Below are positions 25,501-32,100 of a stretch of 64,000 bases of DNA, piece by piece (the first letter of the stretch is position 1; each line of letters opens with the position of its first letter). A program made the position numbers and the translations under genes. The stretch comes from Saprospiraceae bacterium (GTDB lineage: Bacteria > Bacteroidota > Bacteroidia > Chitinophagales > Saprospiraceae). The notes beneath the pieces were generated by a model. The model worked only from the letters and a program-made list of their open reading frames with translations. It did not search any database and had not been told where the DNA came from. The stretch is from assembly GCA_020627705.1 (NCBI GenBank), contig JAHDGJ010000005.1:128449-192448 (forward strand), written 5' to 3'.

Positions 25501-28500
25501 TGGGTATCAGCTATAGTAATGCTACGAGTACATGTGACATCGTTTCCGCATTCATCAGTGGCTGTAAAAACCACATCAGCACTTGACCCACAATCAGGTA
25601 AGGAGGAATAATCTGTAGTTATGGTTACATTGCTACATGCATCAGTGGCAGTCGCGGATAATAACCAGTTTGCAACAATCGCTGCATTGTTAGGATCTCC
25701 GCACTCCAATGTGATGTTTTCAGGACATGCGATTATAGGATCTGTCGTATCCAATATTTCAAATTCGGCTTCTGATGTGTTCGCATTCCCGCATTCATCT
25801 GTTACGGTAAAAATTATACTTATTGGTGCGCTTACTGGACATGTAATAAAAGATGACCCATTGTAATTATTTGACCACAATAGAATATCTGAACAATTAT
25901 CTGATGCACTTGCACCGCCTTGATTGTCCAACCAAGATAAAAAAGCAGCATAAGCTCCTGGGCCGCATTCTGCTGAATCATCACTAGCACCTGTATTGAT
26001 CGTGGGTAAAGTAGTGTCTACTGTACCATAATTTGCAATACATGTAGAAGAGTTTCCGGCAGCATCTGTAGCCACAAACAAATATCTATATGTCTGAGTT
26101 AAGCCACAACCATCTATCGATTCTTGAAGAAAATGCTCTACGGTCACAGCATTACATAATGCATCATCGGTGGCTGTTGCACTGGCGATCCAAGTATCTA
26201 AATCTTCCATTCCACATTCAACTGACAATGCATCCGTTGGACAATTAATCGTAGGAGCCTCACAATCTTCCACTGTAATAGTAAACATACAATTGGCTGT
26301 TTCCCCTGTAATATTATTTGTGATAGTATAACTCACAATGCTGGTGCCCAAATTAAAATCAACTCCATTTACAGAACCGGTGGTAAGTGGAGCGGTAGTC
26401 GCTCCTGTTATTTGATGTTGTAAAACCACCATCCCTGAGCAACCTTCAGAAAAAACAGGATCTAAGCCTGCTGCTGTCCAAGTACACGAACCAGCTGGAG
26501 CACATACTATTACATCCAATGGACAATTTATGGTTGGCTCCGAGGCATCCTCCACAGTTATATTAAAAGAACATTCTGCCGTATTCCCACAATTATCTGT
26601 TGCCAAATAAGTAATCGTAGTGGTTGTTCCCACTACGAAGGTAGAACCTGAAGCAGGTCCAGCGGTACGAACTAAACTCATAATATCGCAATCATCTATC
26701 GCAATCGGTCCGGTATAATTAACCACTGGATCGCAAACATTTTCAATGCCGTTTGCAGTTATATCTAAAGGACACCATAAGAAAGTTGGGTCCTGAGAAT
26801 CCGAAATAATAATATTTTGACTACAGGTATTTACATTACCACAACCATCCGTTGCGGAAAACTCTACAGAAACTGTTCCGCTACAAATATCTAAATCCGT
26901 AAAATCTAAATCATTTGTTACGCTTAGCACCCCATCACAAGCATCACTAGCGGAAGCTTGATTTAGCCAGTTTAACACTAAAGCTCCATTTGCTGCGTTA
27001 CATGCCTCCAAATTTAAAGCGGATGCTGGGCAACTCACTGTGGGCATTGTTTCATCTACGACCGCGATTAAGGCAGAACAGCTGGTTTGATTTCCACAAT
27101 CGTCTTCTATTGTAAAAATTACATTTAGACCACTGGGCGCTATTGAAGAACATTCTGTTGCTGGAATAGCACCAGAATAATTATTGCTTACGGACAAGGA
27201 TGCGTCACAATCATCTGTAGACATACTCATTATAGAAGATTCTGCCGCCGTCAACCATGCACTTATTTCCGCTGCATAATCACCATCGCAGGCCAATACC
27301 AAATCGGCCGGACAACCCATAATTACAGGATCTGTGGTATCATCAATAATTATTAAAGCAGAACAACTTACACTGTTCATGCAATCATCAGTTGCAGTAA
27401 AATTTACTGTCAATCCTGCACTACCATCACAACTTACAGCTGGAATTGACGTTCCGTCATAATCAGATGTATATGTCAGTGCTGCATCGCAATTATCCAT
27501 TGCGCTAAAGGATGTACCAGAAGTTGCATCCATTATCCACGCAGCAATTTCCGTCATGTAATCGCCATCACATTCTAAGACTAAATTTCCAGGACAAGAC
27601 ACCAAGATCGGATCTGTATCATCCACAACAGTATATTCAATCATACATACCTCTGTATCGTCGTCTGCATCGGGCCCATCCATATCGGCATCATCGTAAA
27701 TCGTAAATGTTCGCGTAATTATTAAAGGATCGGCTGCACATCCACTACCCCCATTGTCCGAATCAACAGCCGTAATAATGATCGTTCCACACATATCACT
27801 TATGGCCCCTCCCAATGCTGCAAAAGCCGCAGAGTCATCCCCGACCGCATCGGTAAATGCCGAAGGAATAGCTGGAGGTCCTCCAGCACCACCCAAAACT
27901 GAACATTGGAAATCTCCGCCATCTAGAGGTGGGCATGTAATATCTAGCAAACAACACATTGCGCTGCAACTGCTTAACGAATAGGTAAAAGTTTCTAAAA
28001 CAATATCCACCCCGCCGCAATCATCTTCAGCTCTGTATGTTCGTGTGACCAAATAATCACAAGATCCTATAGGCATTTCGACTCCAGGAGCATCATCTGT
28101 AATGGTTATAGTGATATCTGCAGGTGCTGTACAAGCATCTGTTACTGCTGTTGCTAAAGATGCAGGGATCGAAAACATATCTATACAACCCGCTGCTGTT
28201 GGACCTATGTCATCCGTACTACCATCTACCATTAGGATCGGTGGATCGGGTGATTCTAAGGTAAACGTTTGTACCCTATTATAAGTTATGCCACAAAAAT
28301 CAAAAGAATACGTTCTTTCTACAGTACCCATACAACCAACCGTATTATCAACATCACTTACTGACCAATTTGTAACATCTGAAGTTGTCAAATCACATGA
28401 ACATTCTGTTGTTGCACTACTTATACTTAAGGTACCTCCAGCTGCCATAAAATCTGCCGCATTTGTTATTGCACCAGCTGCAGGAATTTCACTTACATCA

Positions 28501-29015
28501 CAAACCGTAGCATCCGCGGGTGCCGTTGCACTCAAATCACACTTAAACGCAACCGTAACTGTTGGGCTGACTGTCAATGCCCCTGGCTTACATATAACTA
28601 TAGACAACCCGCCTCCACTACATGAGGTAGAATTTACCGAAGCATTATTCCCATATTCTGTAATATCATCGCAATCATTGACACTGTCCACAAAGGCAAC
28701 ATAAATATTACCCTGATCATTTTCAAACGATACATTTGAATAGATACAATCACTGGAAATCCCCGCTGGCAAAGAAAATGATATAGCCGTGCAATCTACA
28801 TTTCCATTCACAACATCACAACATTCATCTCCCGTATCATTATCAATAGTCCCAGGTTGGCTGTATACCAAATTACCCATCGCATCTATCGTGACATTTA
28901 TTGTCTCCTCATCAGGGGTACACGTTTGTTGAGAATAGCTTATGGTTGTAATACTAGAAAGCAGTCCAAAAACTACTATCCAAATGCATCTAGAAAAAGT
29001 CGTACGTCTCGTCAT
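10581..29015 (-). CDS. 6144-residue T9SS-secreted HYR-repeat megaprotein
   Basis: The largest gene, with a signal peptide of about 28 residues (CIWIVVFGLLSSITTISYS). After a Cys-rich N-terminal region (30-350) it is essentially a chain of several dozen HYR-like modules of about 75-100 residues, with recurring CP..L.LEC, AWL..A.A.DNC, FTATDACGN and DTT.P motifs. A higher-order repeat (about residues 917-3045) includes a 718-residue perfect tandem duplication. A second array of eight LDCDDISETS-type modules occupies about 3490-4210. A lamin-tail-like insert (LLLITEIKQKGSDQIEITN) is near 4475-4580 and a P-domain-like insert near 4640-4760. The block shared with both neighbouring giants starts near 4868. 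A dockerin-like segment is at about 5795-5860, a cohesin-like one at 5925-6040, and the T9SS type A sorting domain at 6055-6144 ends KKMIKI. Probably a surface fibre or matrix scaffold; a mass above 600 kDa is expected from its length. Confidence 0.9.
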   Translation of the reverse strand: MTRRTTFSRCIWIVVFGLLSSITTISYSQQTCTPDEETINVTIDAMGNLVYSQPGTIDNDTGDECCDVVNGNVDCTAISFSLPAGISSDCIYSNVSFENDQGNIYVAFVDSVNDCDDITEYGNNASVNSTSCSGGGLSIVICKPGALTVSPTVTVAFKCDLSATAPADATVCDVSEIPAAGAITNAADFMAAGGTLSISSATTECSCDLTTSDVTNWSVSDVDNTVGCMGTVERTYSFDFCGITYNRVQTFTLESPDPPILMVDGSTDDIGPTAAGCIDMFSIPASLATAVTDACTAPADITITITDDAPGVEMPIGSCDYLVTRTYRAEDDCGGVDIVLETFTYSLSSCSAMCCLLDITCPPLDGGDFQCSVLGGAGGPPAIPSAFTDAVGDDSAAFAALGGAISDMCGTIIITAVDSDNGGSGCAADPLIITRTFTIYDDADMDGPDADDDTEVCMIEYTVVDDTDPILVSCPGNLVLECDGDYMTEIAAWIMDATSGTSFSAMDNCDAALTYTSDYDGTSIPAVSCDGSAGLTVNFTATDDCMNSVSCSALIIIDDTTDPVIMGCPADLVLACDGDYAAEISAWLTAAESSIMSMSTDDCDASLSVSNNYSGAIPATECSSIAPSGLNVIFTIEDDCGNQTSCSALIAVVDETMPTVSCPASALNLEACNAANGALVLNWLNQASASDACDGVLSVTNDLDFTDLDICSGTVSVEFSATDGCGNVNTCSQNIIISDSQDPTFLWCPLDITANGIENVCDPVVNYTGPIAIDDCDIMSLVRTAGPASGSTFVVGTTTTITYLATDNCGNTAECSFNITVEDASEPTINCPLDVIVCAPAGSCTWTAAGLDPVFSEGCSGMVVLQHQITGATTAPLTTGSVNGVDFNLGTSIVSYTITNNITGETANCMFTITVEDCEAPTINCPTDALSVECGMEDLDTWIASATATDDALCNAVTVEHFLQESIDGCGLTQTYRYLFVATDAAGNSSTCIANYGTVDTTLPTINTGASDDSAECGPGAYAAFLSWLDNQGGASASDNCSDILLWSNNYNGSSFITCPVSAPISIIFTVTDECGNANTSEAEFEILDTTDPIIACPENITLECGDPNNAAIVANWLLSATATDACSNVTITTDYSSLPDCGSSADVVFTATDECGNDVTCTRSITIADTQKPFFMVAPSDLFLECDGTADPGSAVAAWLLTFGGAMAVDQCDVAPVISNTPGAISTLCGSSTVQPYTFTATDACGNLSASVIAYVHIADTTVPTLDIAADPGPISCDLADPDTWASTAANAMDVCSGLTTVSYSLEQIDDTCPGEIVYTYLFSVRDLCGNFASATGTYTVEDNTAPSISAPEDLNLACGDDFSASILSWLDDYVASDNCSNVTVTNNFTDLPSACGGAITVTFTAVDECGNSNTDDAMIVLASDAVIPVFTNCPTNITVNVDVDVCSSNVVFSTPIAEDCNEPVTVTQIANAAGDLLSSGSEFPLGDSEIVFEAEDACGNTSSCSFIITVEDSDIPSISCPSNTILMCADLGGCTWMSDESVHAIFSDNCPDSEVSYVISAPTGGSGTGNITVNTAFALGTSTVTYTITDDEGNTATCSFQVVVEDCEAPMISCTDDLFNECGSADDDEAAWVAAQVAAITAQGDVGSCSLPVVVSAELYTDVSMCGNTVERTYIFTSTDAAGNSSTCIATFSTTDTEAPEIFGPAVDPTIVECNETDQSSALLAWLNTNAGMTVSDPNACNEVTWSNNYGTVSLSDGCGNMGMVTVTFTATDACGNSSQMDASFEIQDNTAPILSCPENLILECGNENNEEIVSTWLSSATATDNCGAVTVSNDFTSLPIGCLAPGNVVTVTFTVVGNCDGMIVDCMRTITLIDTQKPVVMNAPSDLILECNDPLLVTDVTTWLTSFGGMVVVDNCDVSVDIVASAPVITELCGGSEIREYTFTATDDCGNSIDEIARIHIQDTTDPVIVPPTSVTVDCAVSDVATWASTATVSDEVDDCSGVNLSYALQNESMSCGATGWVTVYTYIFTAIDECGNDATPVTATYTVTDTEAPDFGADESNLVLSCGDDASALILAWLNGVDATDNCNGVVITNDYDGSLPDLCGDATGVSVTFTASDGCLSTDLVLMITATDETTAPVFVNCPGDLTVNTDVDLCSSNVVFSTPIAEDCNAPVTVTQIANAAGDLLTSGSEFPLGDTEIVFEAEDACGNTSSCSFVVTVVDSDDPQIFCPSTSITVCADAGTCTWASTAATDYITSFENCPDFTITHNIVSADGSVDVTGGTDVVPAGTLFPLGTNVISYMIEDANGNMVASCSFMLIVEDCEAPMISCADDLFNECGSADDDEAAWVAAQVAAITAQGDVGSCSLPVVVSAELYTDVSMCGNTVERTYIFTSTDAAGNSSTCIATFSTTDTEAPEIFGPAVDPTIVECNETDQSSALLAWLNTNAGMTVSDPNACNEVTWSNNYGTVSLSDGCGNMGMVTVTFTATDACGNSSQMDASFEIQDNTAPILSCPENLILECGNENNEEIVSTWLSSATATDNCGAVTVSNDFTSLPIGCLAPGNVVTVTFTVVGNCDGMIVDCMRTITLIDTQKPVVMNAPSDLILECNDPLLVTDVTTWLTSFGGMVVVDNCDVSVDIVASAPVITELCGGSEIREYTFTATDDCGNSIDEIARIHIQDTTDPVIVPPTSVTVDCAVSDVATWASTATVSDEVDDCSGVNLSYALQNESMSCGATGWVTVYTYIFTAIDECGNDATPVTATYTVTDTEAPDFGADESNLVLSCGDDASALILAWLNGVDATDNCNGVVITNDYDGSLPDLCGDATGVSVTFTASDGCLSTDLVLMITATDETTAPVFVNCPGDLTVNTDVDLCSSNVVFSTPIAEDCNAPVTVTQIANAAGDLLTSGSEFPLGDTEIVFEAEDACGNTSSCSFVVTVVDSDDPQIFCPSTSITVCADAGTCTWASTAATDYITSFENCPDFTITHNIVSADGSVDVTGGTDVVPAGTLFPLGTNVISYMIEDANGNMVASCSFMLIVEDCEAPTFVCAPDLTVECDGAGNATDLATFLASYSNVSDACDDAPLVSSEIWNTTSSCGGGSITTYLFTVEDEAGNATTCLADFEIEDTTTPVVTDDVPFATTVECDTQENFADFVAWLNNNAGLSTVTEVCGTFVWQNNYDENTNPIAECNGADRIFRVDVDFWVVDDCGNISNMVTKRFRIGDTTAPELTVPENITLECAEDINAAVITNWEASASAFDSCEGQVEVTFTSVSAAMCGNTEVITYTFSAEDACGNLSTENATITIQDTTEPEILCPADLVLECTGDIGDHEATILAWLATASATDNCGITMIDNNYDPTAFSDLCGATGVQAVSFMATDECDNVSICMANIIIIDTTSPLEATPAVNETVECDGGGNLTALATWLANFGGYTATDGCSTTISYSFDLLTIDDMCLDTETRTYRFIATDECGNTSFTQADFIIEDTTDPVFNFTPAPLMISCSDVNETSQVSVSAWLDSAMASDVCGNTVITHNYTETSIDVCNGGGTTTVIWTATDDCGNTSTSTSTITVTEDTAPPVITVPAPLELDCDDISSTSDPTVQILDWLGLADVTDLCDTDPVLEHDFDISLLDVCADANYSIMVTWSATDACGNAAIQQQSMINVVVDNVSPVIVVPDPITLDCSDISETSDPTVQILDWLAEATVTDACDTDPTLTHDFSITTLDFCADADYSITVTWNALDACGNAAIPVQSTINIEVDDEMPEITAPENLILDCDDISETTDPSVLIAQFLESATATDNCDSDVELTHDGSVLLDLCTASNTTITWTATDACGNTNTATAMIIVIPDTDAPVLTVPDPITLDCDDLSETSSAAAVISEFLDGASAVDNCDTDVIIEYDGAELIDLCTANVTTITWTATDHCGNSSELTSTITVVPDDEDPVITTAPLDLNIDCGDISETSQVTVEGWLNSIVAEDNCDTDLVIENNFTSTGLDICTAAGSPITVIWTVSDHCGNSATTSAVLTITPDTAPPIFDVEPVDITIDCDDVNETNAFTIEGWLNSVEVSDLCDTDVELVHDYTTTNLDICSAAGSPLEVTWTATDACGNSATRSAILTITPDETAPVLTPPADIVLDCGEISATTDPSVIIEDFLAGYEVVDECDTDPVVTHDFSETMLDVCADANYMITVTWTATDACGNSSQETADIIVDVDDTAPVISGGADMLMEECENPPGGNYPEFDYWLSNNAGATATDDCSVVSWSNDYDPENWVQMCGNAEYIDVVFTATDICGNSSSVQYRFGIGDVTPPMFINCPRPIIAVGVPDTWCEQFVNFSPPYAIDNCNGFVEITQIDGTGLGSGDLFPVGITVLTYMAEDACGNTSTCSLKIVVNDYHSAPTITECPDDLELLNSSGLCGTVVMDADSPTGTLAPTFEDNCPDNVSVIYEVVNEAKEVVACGVENVSGAYIPVGCHVVNYILQDQPLLLITEIKQKGSDQIEITNLGPASLDISCLEVVRKVNGEEIHLVPNGTVLAPGDIYLFTFTSDIDYLDPAEYCIRLKDNVIDSAVTNGALVGGDIIRSTVCDHDTEDDWVVAVECKASIGLLNPGLPVMTDNGTTTGIQTVAPSKATCSFEICVMDMEPPACAMLEEYTLTTVTPIGSAEACVEEVFTMASSGLISTISISDIVTDFTELDNVSLCLTAPNGASVNLVGDVLTGFVVAESDVKSFTSLEASGDWILGISLDCDGVGTFLEWTLNVNSFVPFIGDDIMADIDPSTAPDACGQDISFTHPYILDNCCEGTLEVSYFSDDADIIPTGGIVTPGETVEEFFGLGTTIVSYTITDGAGKTAMCSFSVIISDPDELCVTCDIGCDINCISQINFSLNENCMGELTPSMLSLEIHPLCEDEYEIVIYDVHGDPIPGGSLTVDHLGQTLTYELYHIDCMNACWGMILVEDKLPPQLDCTLTQEVFACSFTEADFGSIIPPALSVDNCGDSELVLVDQSIELNQDCDPSDLLGTLTRCYKAVDHYGNESDICCQTIEVKRLTIGNIAIPSSYSSNDCTADTSVSSLGVPFIDNDMNGVFSAGDVELFPAPSFLCNLMVSFEDIMILEDNCHKQFVRMWSFSEWWCGGVTPEVKMPQMIEVWDLNPPTISCPSNLSATTTGGLGTCEATVNLPAAIVNDDCNAPVEVDIIYPGGFIDNSNGGTAILPVGTHTITYVAYDGCYNSSQCTLEVTVEDQTQPTILCEQNTVVSLQDDGFITVDASSFDDGSYDDCLLGNFEIRRMSDPCGVSGFDFAETVTFCCADVGQEVMVAFRVYDSSGNFNECMVNVVVQDKNEASLSCPANLSIDCGDPYDLNNLSAQFGPAVIMGTCNDNLTISEVVTANVDNCGLGTILRSFTAPDGVGGTLNCEQLITINDISPFDGSNPAHLLFPLDYTTSSMCDFGDVTPDNIESISPGFGLPVINENGCDLVAVNFEDQEFTFSNDPTACFKILRTWTVIDWCQRNPDGTFMEWSHIQEIKINNNINPTIDSGLDFVLVESTDVNCADASVTLGITASDDCPSNMPLTYSYSIDLDQDGTIDHIGNTNDASGTYPIGTHSITWQVLDGCGNEVSGSHDFEVRNVKPPVAVCIQGLSVDLTLMDTDGDNVPDTNMAILNAGNFDKDSYHPCGYDVTLSFSSDPTDNTITFDCGDLGQQGVQLWVTDENGNQSFCSTFIIVEDNDGDCTVTSGLVNLRGRIFTELDENVEEVTVELLGSSEESMTEETGEYAFADMPTGGEYVIDPVKKDDVMNGISTLDLVIIQKHLLQTSSLTSPYKLIAADINRDDKLSALDLIELRKLILGIYVEFPNNDSWRFVDAMHSFVDPTDPWLTPIPEEYSIPSLNTNMDVDFVGVKIGDVNGNVQANAWDTKVDTRDANNPLVLIVPDQRLEKGEKVEVKITSANYNAIAGFQFGLEHKGLQLERIEEGVLSLNESNISKRNSRSTTFSYHAIADESTTEVLFTLIFVANKDLVLSEVLLLNDALLRAESYKTDFENNAYDVTGIQIDFESLSSTDEARFVLGQNEPNPWNAFTTFEVETTKTVQADVIIQDVLGKEVYRKVVDLQKGSNSVTLSEDEIPHKGIYNYSIMIDGQIASKKMIKI
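16370..18540 (-). repeat. Eight tandem about-90-residue HYR-like modules (DCDDISETS type)
   Basis: Inside the 6144-residue protein. Eight consecutive modules each open with a variant of LDCDDISETSD and continue through a WL..A.V.D.CDTD core, a D.C.A segment and WTATDACGN. They are divergent at DNA level, so the expansion is older than the perfect duplication at 19881-24188. Confidence 0.75.
19881..24188 (-). repeat. Perfect in-frame tandem duplication of 2154 bp (718 residues)
   Basis: Two head-to-tail copies, 19881-22034 and 22035-24188, offset by exactly 2154 bp (718 codons). By eye they are identical from 19909-22012 versus 22063-24166. Single-base differences appear only near the borders (19908/22062, 22013/24167, 22035/24189). 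The translated copies are identical from the LFNECGSADDDEAAW motif through to the next EDCEAP motif. Each copy carries about seven HYR-like modules. This is a very recent event or one kept uniform by gene conversion. Confidence 0.92.
24189..26265 (-). repeat. Older diverged copy of the same multi-module superunit
   Basis: The segment N-terminal to the perfect duplication has the same module order and landmarks: EDCEAP, TDAAGNSSTC, an ADTQKPFF-type module, a DNTAPSIS module, CSSNVVFSTPIAEDC, an ADLGGCTW-type module, then EDCEAP again. It is about 690 residues, clearly diverged overall, but with patches of high nucleotide identity (for example 24490-24690 against 20190-20390). Confidence 0.75.
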
Positions 29016-29130
29016 TTTGTAAAAATTCGTTTTGCAGCCTTCACTGCAGAAGTTGTTATTAAACCATTTAAGGCACCTAACTCAAATAGGGCGCATCAAA
29101 AATTTTACTGTTGTGGGGATTTGTGTAAGT

Positions 29131-29174
29131 CAAAAAATGTAGAGATCAGAAAAGCCTGATCCCTACATAAAAAA
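29131..29174 (-). terminator. Intrinsic terminator after the third giant gene
   Basis: A 13-bp stem with one G-U wobble (ATGTAGGGATCAG pairing with CTGATCTCTACAT on the minus strand), a short loop, then six Ts. It lies directly after the stop codon at 29178 and before the start of the 6144-residue gene at 29015. Confidence 0.8.
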
Positions 29175-29177
29175 TTT

Positions 29178-32100
29178 CTAAATCTTAATCATTTGCTTGG
29201 TATATACATGAGCTCCTTTTGTTATTGTATAGAAATATATTCCTCTTTCTATCACTTGCGATTCATCAATATTAATCACATTAAGACCTCTTTGTATTTC
29301 TACGTTTTGCTTAACGATCAATTTTCCAATAGCATCATGGATTAATAACTCCGCGTTACCCTCAGCATTTGATTCTAAATAAATACTCGTAGTTTCTTTC
29401 CATGGATTTGGACTGTTTTGGAATATGAGGATAGCCTCATCCTCTCCAAAGGGTCTTACATCCAAATTTCGTATTTGCAAATCCTTACCTAAATAAATCT
29501 CTGCATTCATGTAGTCATTTTGAACTGCAAGTTGGCTTGCAAGATTTACGTTTGCCTCAGCTTCAAATATGAACGAAATCAAAGTAGAGGCTTTATTTAG
29601 ATTTGTATGTCCATTGCCAAACCAAGAAAGTCTCGAGCCTGAATCCGTTTGGATCCAATTATTATCCCTAAGTTCAATATGGTCAGATTGTACATCAATT
29701 AAGGATAGCCCCATATGACTTAGAGCCAATTGGAATCCTGCCAACTCAATATCCTCGTTAATAACAAGATCTACCTGGACCTTATCTCCTCGTCTAACTT
29801 TTGCATCTTCAAATCTTAGATTGAATATTTGACGATTTTGTGCTTTAGCATTACTCATAAAATTCGTAACGTCAACAGACCCATTAACATCTCCTATCTT
29901 TACACCCACAAAATCTATTTCCATATCCGAGTTAAGACTTTGGATATTGTAATTTTCTGGAAAATCAACATCCAGCGGATCGATTAACTCTGGGAATTCA
30001 AATCCTACATCTACATGTCTCCAAGAGGTATTATGCGGGAATTCTATATAAATTCCTAGAATTAATTTCCTTAATTCGATCAAGTCAATTCCTGATACTT
30101 CACCAGATTTATTGATATCAGCAGCAATGTGATAATAAGGCGATTCGAATTCGTTTACACCTAAAATATGTTGTTGTATTAAGAATAAATCTAAAGTTGA
30201 TACCCCATTCATTGGGTCTTCGTTATGATACGGAACTACTTCATAATCTGCTCCATAACTTAAAGAAGGGAAAGCATATTCTCCTTCAACATTGGTCATT
30301 TCCATTGGCATCGTCGAATTACCCAATTCGATTTGAACATTTTGAAGTGGATCATCACTTAATGTTCTCACCTCTCCAAATACATTAAAGTTTGAAGTAC
30401 AAACACTATTCATATCCTCTACAAGATATGCTCCTGGACATACGTCCCACAAGCCTACTTCGTCAAAAACTACAACGGTTACTGACGTAGGAGCAGTAGA
30501 AACATCATCACAGTCAACCCAAATCGTATCAATCAAATCATTAAGATCTGGAAGTGGATCTCCATCAATCCACGAAGAAGGCATAAATGCATAGGTTGCA
30601 TTTATCGAATCTGTACAATTGTCCGTAAATGATATTAGCATATCATTTGGAATAATCGCCACAGAATCAGTACTGGTAATAATCTGAGGGAATATTTTTA
30701 TCGCCCCACACATTGGAGGTTCGGTATCAGTTGCAATCTCTATCATGGTGGTAGCTGTCGAAGAATTACCACATGCATCTGTCGCCGTCCATGTTATAGT
30801 ATGGGTTCCCGATGCATAATTGCCACTTGCACTGTTTGTGCCATTACCGACGCTTGAATCATTGGTTATAGACACTACTCCATTGCAATCATCGGCCGTA
30901 GCCTCGATAGCTAAAAATGTATTATCGTCTTGAATACATTCCATACTTATCATATCCTCCACAGTTATAACTGGAGGCGTAATGTCTTGAATCACAATGG
31001 CTTGATCAAAAGTAAAAATTCCAGTCACTCCATCACCGTTTAATTGACATGAGTCAATTACAGTCCATACTCTATCAATGGTATCCATACATAATGGCGC
31101 CATCGGATCCATGGGATCATCTTCAAAATCTATAGATATATTATAACAAGCATCATCACCACCATTAATCATTGGCATTCCGCCAATCACGTCTGGATCC
31201 AAACTTGTACAATCCGCTAATTGAATCGTATCTGGGGTAACCGCAATATCATCCATTGTTAGTACTGCACCCATATTAGTAACTGTAATCAATTGAGAGC
31301 ACTGTGCGGAGTTACCACTGCCGTCGGTCACAACAAATGTCCTTACAATGAAGCCAGTATTACAGGTACTTACATTATTAGTCTCTATAACCACTGCAGG
31401 CAAATTGCCATCGCAATTATCAATACCACTTGCCACTCCCAGAGTACTCAAATCGTCAGGAATATTATCACACGTCAATGTAATATCATCAGGACAATTA
31501 ATTAGTGTAGGCGGCGTGTCATCCATAAATGTGATATTTACATCGCATGTTTGAATAAGACCATTCCCACATGTTACTTGTACTGTATAGATACCTTCAA
31601 AACTCAAATTTGTACCTGTCAACACAGGGTTTTGAAGTGTAGAAGTAAATCCATTAGGACCAGTCCAACTCCATGAGACTCCTCCAACCCCACTTTCGGT
31701 CAGCAAGATATCTTCACCAGGACACATAGGATCGTTGGAACCTGCTACGCAAGAACAATTACAATCCATCACTGTAATGCTTATCACACTTGAAACATCT
31801 GTACATGGTGACACGGCCGTATTTGTCGTGAACGTAAAACTATAAGTGCCCGCTGCTACTCCTGTAAAGTCAACCGAAGCAAGATTTGATAAATCTACAC
31901 CTGTCATATCCGTATCTGCCCAAGACCCTCCAATATTGGCCAAGACAGAAAAATCAATCGTAGTAGACATTCCTGTAATGTCAGTATTACAAACGGGTGC
32001 AGGTGTTGTTAAAACCAAGCTTGGAGGATCTACAACATTTAGTGTTAGATCTGCAGAACAATTCACATCAATTTCATACGTAACTTGAGTCGATCCACCG

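Noticed and set aside
10581..29015. CRISPR-like regularity
   Set aside because: The repeats are coding, in frame, 230-2154 bp long and vary in sequence; there are no short direct repeats with unique spacers.
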